From positions 868,001 to 932,000 of the forward strand of contig NZ_CP094974.1 of NCBI RefSeq assembly GCF_022869805.1: a DNA stretch of 64,000 bases, read 5' to 3'. The notes below the pieces were generated by a model. The model was given only the letters and a program-made list of their open reading frames with translations, was not told the origin of the DNA and did not search any database. Origin of the DNA: Halosolutus halophilus (GTDB lineage Archaea; Halobacteriota; Halobacteria; Halobacteriales; Natrialbaceae). The position numbers and the translations under genes were made by a program. This document shows positions 16,645 to 23,960 of the stretch, piece after piece (positions within the stretch are counted from its first letter, which is position 1; each line of letters begins with the position of its first letter).

Positions 16645-17578
16645 AGCCTTGTTTAGACGGTCAAGATTATCCGAGTTAGGCTCTGAGCGATTGTTCGATG
16701 TTTCTGACGGCAGCCTTTAGGACGAGTTCTCGGAACTGCCCAAACCATGTTCTTGCCTTAAGTGTTGAGCCGAAACGCTTGCGCAACGCGAAAAATATCG
16801 TTTCTGCGATAGACCGTTGATGGTAGATTTCATCATCAATCCGAGCATTGTGTGCGGCATCGAGCGAGTAGAACTCACGATGCTTGATCACCGGTCTAAT
16901 CCCTTCGTTTCGCAGCATCTGCCGGAGTTTATCCCAATCAAACCCTTTGTCAGCGACGACAGTGTCCACGTCGCTGAGGTTTCTTTTCAGAACTTGCCAC
17001 GCAATCTGCGTGTCATGTGGTAGGTTCATCGAGCAGTGTATATCGAGAATCGCTCGCGTAGAGCAGTCTACGAGAATAGTGGTTTTGACCGACTCAAACG
17101 TCCCTTTGACGCGCTTTGCGTAGTTATGGCTCGACGAACGATGAGCGATACTGGTCGAGTCGATTGCTTGGATCTCTCCGGTATCAAATAGTTCGGCGGT
17201 CAGCTGCAACAGCATTCGCCAGACAGGCATCTTGAGATCTTGCTTTCGAGCGCAAACGGTGGTGAAGTCCGGCAGCTCATTCACTGAAAGACCGAGTTTA
17301 GCGACAATAACAGGCATTTCCCGAAGCACATCTAACAATTGTCGGTAGGAGTGATCGAGATATTCTCGAAGGCCGTGAATCGCCACGATCACCCAATCAG
17401 CATAGCCATCTTTTCCTTTGCTGAGGGGTTTGCTCGGATCGCTTCCGACAGCTTTTTGAGACAATTCGACGCACCGTTCGGTGAAGCGGGCTAGTTCGGA
17501 GTGCACATCCACCTGTGCTCGCTTCATTTCCTAGAAATCCCGACATAGAGGCAATATTACTAGCGTCTAAACATGGCC
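16645..17578 (-). mobile_element. IS5-type insertion sequence, copy 2 (934 bp)
   Basis: 15-bp terminal inverted repeats AGCCTTGTTTAGACG and GGCCATGTTTAGACG (read inward) with 3 mismatches, flanked by perfect 9-bp repeats CGCGCTGTC (16636-16644 and 17579-17587). Same orientation, length and target position as copy 1 at 4720-5653. The right flank continues straight into the R11 left arm. Confidence 0.88.
16676..17527 (-). CDS. IS5-family DDE transposase (copy 2)
   Basis: 283 residues, intact, about 93% identical by eye to the copy at 4751. The DDE triad is retained (QAIDSTSIAHR, VVADKGFDWDKL, QRSIAETIFFALRKRFG). Most differences lie in the N-terminal third (GSDPSKP against GSGSKEP) and are conservative elsewhere, so both copies have been under selection or arrived separately from a family of elements in this lineage. 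Confidence 0.9.
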   Translation of the reverse strand: MKRAQVDVHSELARFTERCVELSQKAVGSDPSKPLSKGKDGYADWVIVAIHGLREYLDHSYRQLLDVLREMPVIVAKLGLSVNELPDFTTVCARKQDLKMPVWRMLLQLTAELFDTGEIQAIDSTSIAHRSSSHNYAKRVKGTFESVKTTILVDCSTRAILDIHCSMNLPHDTQIAWQVLKRNLSDVDTVVADKGFDWDKLRQMLRNEGIRPVIKHREFYSLDAAHNARIDDEIYHQRSIAETIFFALRKRFGSTLKARTWFGQFRELVLKAAVRNIEQSLRA

Positions 17579-17697
17579 CGCGCTGTCTATTCAGCACAAG
17601 CTGAACCAGCTACCGAGTTGTTGTCAAGAACGGTGTGCTGAGTACAGAGGATATGTTTAGTACGATGACAATGTTTATTTCAAACCGTTTTGGTGAC

Positions 17698-17877
17698 TCA
17701 GTCGTTTTGTCGTTGTGCGAACTGAGCAATTAAGGAAACATAAAGCACAATCACACTTACTACGAACCCACCAAATGCAATTTGAACAGATTCAACAAAT
17801 ATGCCGATAAATGATATATGAAGTCCGAAGACCATGATTTTCAGTCCCAATGTCCCGTTCAAGTTCGTGTCACTCAT
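17698..17877 (-). CDS. Small two-span membrane protein
   Basis: 59-residue frame, ATG at 17877, TGA at 17698. Sequence MSDTNLNGTLGLKIMVFGLH, then hydrophobic runs at about 11-27 and 34-51, and a polar end QFAQRQND. No family recognised. It is bracketed by R11 and R12 and is noticeably AT-rich. Confidence rests on the start and stop, the membrane pattern and its place as a one-gene unit. Confidence 0.5.
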   Translation of the reverse strand: MSDTNLNGTLGLKIMVFGLHISFIGIFVESVQIAFGGFVVSVIVLYVSLIAQFAQRQND

Positions 17878-18001
17878 TTATTGATATGGCATATTAATTG
17901 TTTATAAATCTCTTTAGCAACCCAACATCATCCCGGTTAGTCTAAGACCCGTATTGAGCGATCACCACCTTCGCAAATTGAGTTAGTCTTCGTGCGGCAT
18001 T

Positions 18002-18065
18002 CGTGCTTTATATCCAGCAAGATTACTGAATCATATCACCGTGTGAGAGTTTCAACAGAGCCAGA
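18002..18065 (+). repeat. R element copy R12 (degenerate)
   Basis: Left arm CGTGCTTTATATCCAGCAA is clear, and the upstream extension GTATTGAGCGATCACCACC (about 17951) is one of the best preserved. The right arm is not recognisable; only GTGTGAGAG and GAGCCAGACGTGCATAC remain. Confidence 0.5.
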
Positions 18066-18110
18066 CGTGCATACTTTTCGGCTCTCAGCTATTCATTTCA
18101 GTTCGGTAGA

Positions 18111-18254
18111 CTAGATGAGAAGTCCAAAAACGGCGATCAGCGCTCCGATAAACGACGCTCCGACGCCAATGGACGAAAACATTCCTGTACTGTTGAGAGA
18201 AAGAAATCCACCGGAGATAAGGAGAAGCAATCCAAAATAATACATCTCGTTCAT
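18111..18254 (-). CDS. 47-residue membrane microprotein
   Basis: ATG at 18254, TAG at 18111. Sequence begins MNEMYYFGLLLLISGGFLSL, and two hydrophobic runs cover nearly all of it with a glycine-rich turn (SSIGVGASFIG). No family recognised. It is a one-gene unit between R12 and R13. It may be a structural or regulatory microprotein; nothing in the sequence decides this. Confidence 0.45.
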   Translation of the reverse strand: MNEMYYFGLLLLISGGFLSLNSTGMFSSIGVGASFIGALIAVFGLLI

Positions 18255-18361
18255 GAATTGAGACTGTCACGATATAAGCATTAATCTTGTGGTCGTCAGT
18301 TTATTACCTGTCCTGACCGATCATCGTCCTCCGCAGATTGACCTTCGGTTCATACCACATT

Positions 18362-18436
18362 CGCGCTCTGTATTCAGCACGACCCAGCGAACATCATCGG
18401 TACCTGATGGAAATTTCGGCGTTCAGTTTGCACATG
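18362..18436 (+). repeat. R element copy R13 (right arm altered)
   Basis: Left arm CGCGCTCTGTATTCAGCAC is a perfect consensus and the upstream extension (CTGTCCTGACCGATCATC) is present. The right arm is replaced by GGCGTTCAGTTTGCAC, where the direct-repeat hairpin begins. It marks the right edge of the array. Confidence 0.65.
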
Positions 18437-18457
18437 TAGCGAACAGTTGGTTCTCAC
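18419..18457 (+). repeat. Direct repeat A with hairpin
   Basis: GCGTTCAGTTTGCAC followed by a 6-bp stem GTTTGC (18426) / GCGAAC (18439) and TTGGTTCTCACC. About 32 of 37 positions match the repeat at 20614. The G-T pair in this stem is G-C in the other copy, so pairing is conserved. The two copies bracket about 2.2 kb of provirus-like genes. Confidence 0.5.
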
Positions 18458-18635
18458 CAAAGTAGACACAGATTATAGTGGTACGACAGAGATAGTAGAA
18501 TAATTCGCTTCTTTCTCGCAATTTAAGACGTACAATCGCCATTACTGACAGCAACGGCTTCGTCGCCCACGATCCCGGTCCGAGGCAGCGATGACGTCCG
18601 GGGTTGGCCGACAGCCAGCGGTCTCTCCTGTACTC

Positions 18636-19178
18636 ATGTCCACCACAGCCCAATCCCTCGGCGAGGGTCAGTATCGCGACGAACCTGAGCGCGTCTTCCG
18701 GCGATACGTATTCGAGGATCCTGACTGCTGTTCGTCGTGCTTTCGTCGGATCAAGAGCGATTACATCCGGACCACGTGGGGCTTGACCGGCCACGACGTC
18801 GAACCCAAGGCGACGCGCGCCGAGCCGATCCGACGTCACGAAACCGAGGATGACGAAATTGGGCCCGAAGGAATCTGCATCGGCGTACGCCAGGTCGACA
18901 ACACGGCGATCGCGAAATACCCGGACCGGACGGTCTGCGAGGACTGCGGGGCGATCGCCGGCCGGGCCGACCCGGATCCACTCTCACGAAGAGAGGCGCT
19001 CCGTCGAACAGAGAACCTGGCCGATCGACTCCACGAGCTCGGCGAGCCGGTGGACGTAGACACCCTCAAACACGCCGTCGGCCACCTGAAGTCCCTCGAG
19101 GAGTTCGCCAGCTACGACACGGAGGTCTTCGAGGCCGCAACGACGGTCTGCATTCGACGGGCTCGGAAGCGATCATGA
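18636..19178 (+). CDS. Provirus-type protein with zinc-binding cysteine pairs
   Basis: 180 residues from the ATG at 18636 (MSTTAQSLGEGQYRDEPERVF); the frame opens 45 bp upstream. Cysteine pairs CCSSC near residue 31 and CEDC near 106 suggest a split zinc ribbon. A helical acidic half follows (DPLSRREALRRTENLADRL). Proteins of this build occur in haloarchaeal viruses and proviruses, as I remember, with no known role. Its stop overlaps the next ATG by four bases (ATGA). Confidence 0.6.
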   Translation: MSTTAQSLGEGQYRDEPERVFRRYVFEDPDCCSSCFRRIKSDYIRTTWGLTGHDVEPKATRAEPIRRHETEDDEIGPEGICIGVRQVDNTAIAKYPDRTVCEDCGAIAGRADPDPLSRREALRRTENLADRLHELGEPVDVDTLKHAVGHLKSLEEFASYDTEVFEAATTVCIRRARKRS

Positions 19179-19357
19179 CAGTCCACTCGATCGACGAAGG
19201 CCAACCCGTCGAAGTCCGCTTTGCCGGTCGCGACGTCCAGGGCGTCGTCGACGAAGTCCGCTGGCGGCCGTCCTGGAACCAGCCGATCGAGGAAATCGTC
19301 GTCGACGCCGATGGCACACGGATCGCGACCGGTCGTGCGAACGTCCAGCTGCAGTGA
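19175..19357 (+). CDS. 60-residue basic-fold small protein
   Basis: Starts inside the stop of the zinc-motif gene (ATGA overlap at 19175), a common coupling in haloarchaeal operons. The sequence (SIDEGQPVEVRFAGRDVQGVVDEVRW, ADGTRIATGRANVQL) looks like a small beta-barrel of alternating polar and hydrophobic residues. No family recognised; provirus-associated by position. Confidence 0.55.
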   Translation: MTVHSIDEGQPVEVRFAGRDVQGVVDEVRWRPSWNQPIEEIVVDADGTRIATGRANVQLQ

Positions 19358-19550
19358 GCGAATCCCCCATGTGGCCGCGGTCTGGCACCCACCGTGGCTG
19401 AAGGGGATATCATCGCTCCCGCTGGATCGCTTCGGGGCGGGTGACACACCGCGACTGACAGACTCCAACGGTTCGTCCCGACTTGCGCCGGGATTCGGCA
19501 CAAGCCTCCCGGATGGGACCCGGCGCACCCATTTTCATGTACTGATCAAA

Positions 19551-20156
19551 ATGTTCGAAAACGTACCCGATGACGTCGTCTACGTCGGCGGCGTCACGAT
19601 CGTATCGCTCCTAGTGATCGGCCGACTCTACGCCGGTGAATACTACTTCAACGATCGAGCCCGGTTCTGGAACCCGCTTCGCCGGCACGTCATCCCGCTA
19701 CTCCACCGGCTGTTTCAGCGCCAGGACGGCGAACTCTACGCCGAGACTCGAGTCCGTGAGTCCGAACTCGTCGACGTCGTCGACCGCCGGCCCGAAGCAG
19801 TCCTGGAGGACCTCGCGGCCGCCGGCTACGAACCGAACCCGCTGGCATCACTCGCGACCGACTGGACTGGTAAGACGGAAATCGCCAGTTGGGCACACTA
19901 CGAAGGCCCGCGACCGTTCCATGGGGCTCCACACTTCCCGAAACCTCGACAGATCCATGTCCGACTCTTCCCTCGCGAGGAGGGGACGGCGATCACCGCT
20001 CACGAAGAGGCGAACCCGTGGCGGCTAGACCAGTGGCAGGACCACTACCGCGACGAGACGCTGGACGTCGAACACGGCGTCGCTGTGGCTGCGTTCGATC
20101 TCGGCCTTGACCACATCTTCGACGAACTTGCCTCCGCTATTCAGTGCAGGAGATAA
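19551..20156 (+). CDS. Membrane-anchored provirus-type protein
   Basis: 201 residues from the ATG at 19551 (MFENVPDDVVYVGGVTIVSLL); earlier in-frame codons overlap unrelated sequence. One N-terminal hydrophobic segment (about 8-25), a basic patch (RHVIPLLHRLFQR), then RRPEAVLEDLAAAGYEPNPLASLATDW and FPKPRQIHVRLFPREEGTAITAHEEANPWRLDQWQDHYR. I associate this arrangement with a conserved protein of haloarchaeal head-tail viruses and proviruses, role unknown. Codon use is that of the high-GC chromosome, unlike the small genes to the left. Confidence 0.65.
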   Translation: MFENVPDDVVYVGGVTIVSLLVIGRLYAGEYYFNDRARFWNPLRRHVIPLLHRLFQRQDGELYAETRVRESELVDVVDRRPEAVLEDLAAAGYEPNPLASLATDWTGKTEIASWAHYEGPRPFHGAPHFPKPRQIHVRLFPREEGTAITAHEEANPWRLDQWQDHYRDETLDVEHGVAVAAFDLGLDHIFDELASAIQCRR

Positions 20157-20188
20157 AACTATCACCACGTATTTCATCGATAGCAAAC

Positions 20189-20614
20189 ATGAATTGGCTT
20201 CGCCGGTGGTATTCCCCGCTGCGATTTGCAATCGGTATAGGCCTCATCTTGTCTGCCACCACGCTCTTCGTCCATATCCATATTGCACGGTTTGAACATG
20301 GCTACGGGCTCGCTCCGGGGATACTGTGGCTGTTCTGGATAGTTGCTGGGTCGTTCTTCCTCGGGACTATTTCGGCGTTCGCCTCAGCAAGGTATCGCGT
20401 TGTCTTACCCGTTCTTATCGCCGTTGGGATTTACGGATGGACACTCATCGTCTCGTGGTCCGCCATGATTGATTCAGCACAGTCCCCCGGCGCAGGTCTC
20501 ACGCCAACTCTGTTCGAACTCCTGCTTCCTTTTTGGTTTCTCCCGCTGATTGTCGGCCTCATCGTCGGCGGAATTGAATACGGCACTCGACACCTGCTCA
20601 GTTCGCACCGATAG
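20189..20614 (+). CDS. Four-span membrane protein
   Basis: 141 residues from the ATG at 20189 (MNWLRRWYSPLRFAIG). Four hydrophobic segments with short loops and an Arg/His-rich end (GTRHLLSSHR). AT-richer than the provirus genes on either side, it resembles the array-type cargo more than them. No family recognised. Direct repeat B begins at its stop codon. Confidence 0.55.
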   Translation: MNWLRRWYSPLRFAIGIGLILSATTLFVHIHIARFEHGYGLAPGILWLFWIVAGSFFLGTISAFASARYRVVLPVLIAVGIYGWTLIVSWSAMIDSAQSPGAGLTPTLFELLLPFWFLPLIVGLIVGGIEYGTRHLLSSHR

Positions 20615-20650
20615 CGTTCAGTTCGCACTGTAGCGAACGGCTGGTTCACG
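20614..20650 (+). repeat. Direct repeat B with hairpin
   Basis: GCGTTCAGTTCGCACTG with the perfect stem GTTCGC (20621-20626) / GCGAAC (20633-20638) around loop ACTGTA, then CTGGTTCACG. Partner of repeat A at 18419. Placed directly after a stop codon it could also act as a terminator. Confidence 0.5.
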
Positions 20651-20755
20651 TCGAAATCCATCTACTGGGATTTCAACTGAGCTCTGAGGACCCCATCGCG
20701 ATCGATCTGCCCCCGTTGAACACGCCATGACACAGAGGTCAGTAACGATCACACC

Positions 20756-21583
20756 ATGACAGACGACAACCTCGAGATCTCGGAAGAGGCTCCCACCGAC
20801 GAGGCCGGCCACCCGATCCATCCGGATCCCGACAAGGACTACCGAATCTGTGCCGCGCAGAAGTCAGATCAGACGACGCCGACTGATCATGGCCGTGAAC
20901 GCGACGACGTCTCCTACTGCACACTCGCTGCCGGCTGGGGTGTCAACGGCAAATCCGAGGGTCCGTGCAAGCACCACGCCGGTGGGATCGAGAATCGCGG
21001 TGAGAACAACCCGAACTACAAGCACGGCGCTTACTCGGAATTCGTCGACTTCGTGCAGCAGTCGCTGACCACCGACGAGCAGGCGGCGATGGACGCACTC
21101 GATCTCGAGGCGAGTGGCGATGAGTTCGCGGCAGACGTCGTCAAAGAGGTCTACCTCAAGTACCTCCGGACCGGTTACGATCGGTTCCTTCGCGAGGCCC
21201 GACAGTGGGCCTCGGAGTTCGGCGTGATCGAGAAGCCGGCCGAGAAACTCGAAGCGATCGTCGACGCCGACGTCGACCAGACGACTGCCCACGAACTCGG
21301 TGAGGACGAGAAGGAGATCGCCGAGGACTTCTGGTTCAGTTCGGACTCGACGTGGCAGGTCGGGCCCGTCTCGTCGGAACGGGCAACGCCAGCGGACGTC
21401 CTCGAGATGGGGTGGATCGACTGTGAGGGCATCGGCTGGCTCTCGTTCGAGATGCTGACCCGGAGTGACGGGAAACCGACCGGACTGGCGTACGTTCCTG
21501 CGATGACGATCCGACGCCGCACGGAGGCGGGGCCGGTCGAAGAGGTGAGGTGCGTGCTCCGAGCGGTGGATGACAGCGAGTAG
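20756..21583 (+). pseudogene. Fused provirus remnant: small-terminase-like N-terminus joined to portal-like C-terminus
   Basis: 275 residues in one frame. The N-terminal 150 (YCTLAAGWGVNGKSEGPCKHHAGG, then NNPNYKHGAYSEFVDF) resemble the small terminase subunit of haloarchaeal head-tail viruses. After about residue 205 the text changes to GWIDCEGIGWLSFEMLTRSDG followed by GLAYVPAMTIRRR, which reads like an internal part of a phage portal protein (the usual idea is a G-W/Y-G-ALE...HVPAHTVR stretch). An internal deletion that joined the two genes in frame explains it. No large terminase, capsid or tail gene follows. Family matches are from memory. Confidence 0.6.
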
Positions 21584-22066
21584 GGGTCTCGAACCGGACT
21601 GTTGGTCCATTATTCAGTATCGTATTAGTGTGATATAAAAGAGGCAGCATGACGAAGGGTAAACGAGAGCAGCCACTGGCCGTCAGTGCACACACGGTTG
21701 CACGGTCGCCGTGCGGTCGGCGTGTAAACCGTTTCAATCGGTACTATAATTCGAATACCAGAATGGCCGGCCGTGTACCCGCACCGTTACTATATGAGAT
21801 TGCCTCGACCGTACGGACGTTCGCGACCGCCTCAAACGACATCGGTATAGCGGTTCTCTACGCGTACTCGTGTTCGTGACCGCACGTTGAGCCCCTGCCG
21901 GGGGCGGTTCGGTCAGTAAGGTAGCAAGCACGGCAGGAAGGAATACCATCCGCGCTCTGTCGAGTCGGCTGACACCAGGAAAGCACCAGTATGATAATTA
22001 CCCACGTGATAGGCCAAGAGGTTCCGAGAAATCCTACCGAAAGGACCGGTTCATAGCACTTTATAA
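21584..22066 (+). other. 483-bp gap, no convincing gene
   Basis: Open frames here (for example 21649-21879) have no coding character. A TATA-like GTGATATAAAAG at about 21630 and CTTTATAAATG just before 22067 are candidate promoters. The right end may be a provirus boundary, but no attachment-site duplication or tRNA was found. Confidence 0.4.
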
Positions 22067-22258
22067 ATGAAATTTCACTACGGTACTCTGAATCGTTCGG
22101 CGCTCGAGCGGCGAAGTGTTCTCATTGCGGTGTCGAGTGGTAGCATTACACTTGTAGGGTGTACGGAGGGCGAATCGTCGGAATCTCCCGAAGCGGAGGA
22201 AGTAGCCGCCAAATCCGGATACGGGACAGCGTACGGACGCGGATACGGAACTGAGTAA
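22067..22258 (+). CDS. 63-residue lipoprotein with Gly-Tyr tail
   Basis: The ATG at 22067 lies just after CTTTATAA. RRSVLIAVSSGSITLVGC is a twin-arginine signal with lipobox, followed by an acidic spacer (TEGESSESPEAEEVAAK) and the tail SGYGTAYGRGYGTE. The mature peptide is only about 35 residues. It ends two bases before the ATG of the beta-helix protein, so the two are cotranscribed. The beta-helix protein has no signal of its own, which makes a partnership tempting but unproven. Confidence 0.6.
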   Translation: MKFHYGTLNRSALERRSVLIAVSSGSITLVGCTEGESSESPEAEEVAAKSGYGTAYGRGYGTE

Positions 22259-22260
22259 CC

Positions 22261-23772
22261 ATGTCTGATCAAACGCCACGACTCGAACTGGGTACGTACG
22301 AACAGGGTGACGAATGGGACCACACCGACACGGTCGAAGCGGTCGACGAGCACGCGATCGTGCGCGGTCCGATCGCCGAGCGTCCATCCGAGGGCGAATA
22401 CGACGACGAACTGTACCACGCGACCGACCAGGCGATCACCTGGCGCTGGGACGCCTCGAGCGAAGACTGGAACTATTTCAGCGGTCGAGGATGTTCCGAT
22501 CAACCGGTGCCGGGAACGAGTCACTTCGAGGCAGCAAACATCGTCCATGCGCGTACCGAGGAGTCCCCCGTGTGGAACGTCGAGGCGCACGGGATCGAGG
22601 GAGACGGGACGACCGAAGTCGGCCACGCCGTCCACGATCTCCTGGAGACGGTCGACGAGGCCGGCGGTGGGATCGTGTACTTCCCGCCAGGGCGGTATCT
22701 GCTCGAGCGGACGCCGCTGGTGGGTGACGATACGATCCTCGTGGGTGCAGGCCGCTCGACCGTCTTCGAAGGGCCGCGACCCGCTGGTGACGAAGGACAG
22801 GCGCTCCTCTCCAACAGGGGCTACGATGCGACCGGATACAACGGTGCATCGAACTGGGGGGTCTGCAACGTCAGAATAGATGCGCCGGACGCGACCGGTA
22901 TCATGCCCGCCCACGCAGAAAACGTCCGGTTGGAGAACATATACGGCGATCGCGTTTACTATCACCATCTCGATATCGTGTCGTCCAAAAACGTCGTCGT
23001 GGACGGGTACTGGGCAACTCGTGGCGGAGAGAGCGACTCGGACGCTCCAGTGCAGTTCGACAGTCAGAACTCGGGGACAGCCTGGAATGGCGTGTGGGAT
23101 GGGGGTCGTGATGCTCTCGCGGAGGACGACGGTACTCCGTCCAGAAATTGCACCCTCAAAAACTTCGAGATCGATCCGGAGAACGGACCCGAGTACGGCG
23201 TCCATCTCCACCGGGGCAGAAACGCGTCGATCACGATCAAAGACGGATATATCACCGGATGTCAGTATACGGCTATCAGGTGCGATCCTGACGAGGTCGT
23301 CGAGGATCTGACTATCGACAGCGTCTCGTGTCTCGAAAACGCGAGAGGGATCACGGTAGGCCACCTCGAGAGCGGTCGCCGGGAGCTGACGATCAGCGAC
23401 GTTACGATCCGAACCGACGAGGGGGGTCTGGCAGCCGGATCCGGCCTGTACGCGGCTGGATTCGACGGCGCTGAAATCTCGAACGTCAGCGTCGACGGGG
23501 CGTTTACAAACGCGATTATCTTCGACGACATGACCGATCTGAAGATGAGTAATGTAACGGCGGCGGGCGCGAAAGATCAGGGGTTCCGATTCCGCGAAAA
23601 CGTCGATGTAACGCTCACGACTGCTCGCGCAGCGGATTGTGGCAGTGCAGGCATCTACTCGGGGCCAGGCAGTAGTGTTGCCTACGGCGGTGTCACGTTC
23701 GACGATGTCGGGAGTCGGGTAACAGTCGACGGTGAGATCCGAGAGTGGGTCACGTCGTCGGCGTCGTCGTGA
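22261..23772 (+). CDS. Right-handed parallel beta-helix (pectate-lyase-like) protein
   Basis: 503 residues. After a polar N-terminus (about 110 residues) the pectate-lyase-3 type start WNVEAHGIEGDGTTEVGHAVHDLLETV, FPPGRYLLERTPL and GAGRSTVFEG appears. Many short coils follow (ENVRLENIYGDRVYYHHLDIVSSKNVVVDGYWATRGG, ASITIKDGYITGC). It is probably a polysaccharide lyase, hydrolase or structural spike. No export signal is visible at its start. It is cotranscribed with the lipoprotein at 22067. A second beta-helix protein of the same general plan, with a Tat signal, is at 37341. Confidence 0.82.
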   Translation: MSDQTPRLELGTYEQGDEWDHTDTVEAVDEHAIVRGPIAERPSEGEYDDELYHATDQAITWRWDASSEDWNYFSGRGCSDQPVPGTSHFEAANIVHARTEESPVWNVEAHGIEGDGTTEVGHAVHDLLETVDEAGGGIVYFPPGRYLLERTPLVGDDTILVGAGRSTVFEGPRPAGDEGQALLSNRGYDATGYNGASNWGVCNVRIDAPDATGIMPAHAENVRLENIYGDRVYYHHLDIVSSKNVVVDGYWATRGGESDSDAPVQFDSQNSGTAWNGVWDGGRDALAEDDGTPSRNCTLKNFEIDPENGPEYGVHLHRGRNASITIKDGYITGCQYTAIRCDPDEVVEDLTIDSVSCLENARGITVGHLESGRRELTISDVTIRTDEGGLAAGSGLYAAGFDGAEISNVSVDGAFTNAIIFDDMTDLKMSNVTAAGAKDQGFRFRENVDVTLTTARAADCGSAGIYSGPGSSVAYGGVTFDDVGSRVTVDGEIREWVTSSASS

Positions 23773-23804
23773 TTCCGAGGTGAACCGCCGTTCCTCGGCC
23801 TATC

Positions 23805-23960
23805 TACGCTGATTTGTTCGGTGCCGTCTACCTGCCTGCCGTCTCGGTGGCGCCGAGTACCACACCCATCGGACTCGAGGGATGGCTGGTGGTGTTCGGG
23901 ATGAGCCTGATTCCGCTCGGTGTCGGACAGGTGGAGCGCGAGTTCCGGCGGCGGTTCGGG
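23805..23960 (+). pseudogene. Remnant of the C-terminus of a P-type cation ATPase
   Basis: The frame LFGAVYLPAVSVAPSTTPIG then LEGWLVVFGMSLIPLGVGQVE, followed by a basic end REFRRRFG, matches the last membrane hairpin of haloarchaeal Ca2+/cation P-type ATPases (typical wording: VYVPFLN...FGTVPLSPTDWLVVL). No other ATPase part is present upstream, where the beta-helix gene ends. It is a leftover of a deletion. Confidence 0.6.

Larger units (their letters stand above)
16636..17665 (+). repeat. R element copy R11, split by an insertion sequence
   Basis: The 9-bp CGCGCTGTC (16636-16644) is the left fragment. After the insertion sequence the element resumes at 17579 with CGCGCTGTCTATTCAGCAC, middle ACCGAGTTGTTGTCAAGAAC, right arm GGTGTGCTGAGTACAGAGG and third box TGTTTAGTACGA. 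The insertion point is the same base of the left arm as in R2. Confidence 0.8.

Noticed and set aside
1650-18436. CRISPR array
   Set aside because: The R elements are about 85 bp, degenerate, palindromic and separated by genes of 0.2 to 2 kb. No short identical repeats with unique spacers were found in the window.
1650-18436. A classical integron
   Set aside because: The sites do not carry the published attC core wording, genes face both ways, and no integron integrase is present. Only the cassette-like layout is kept as a hypothesis.
21649-21879. A 76-codon frame in the gap after the provirus remnant
   Set aside because: A plausible TATA-like sequence precedes it, but the protein text is basic, low in hydrophobic pattern and unlike any family.
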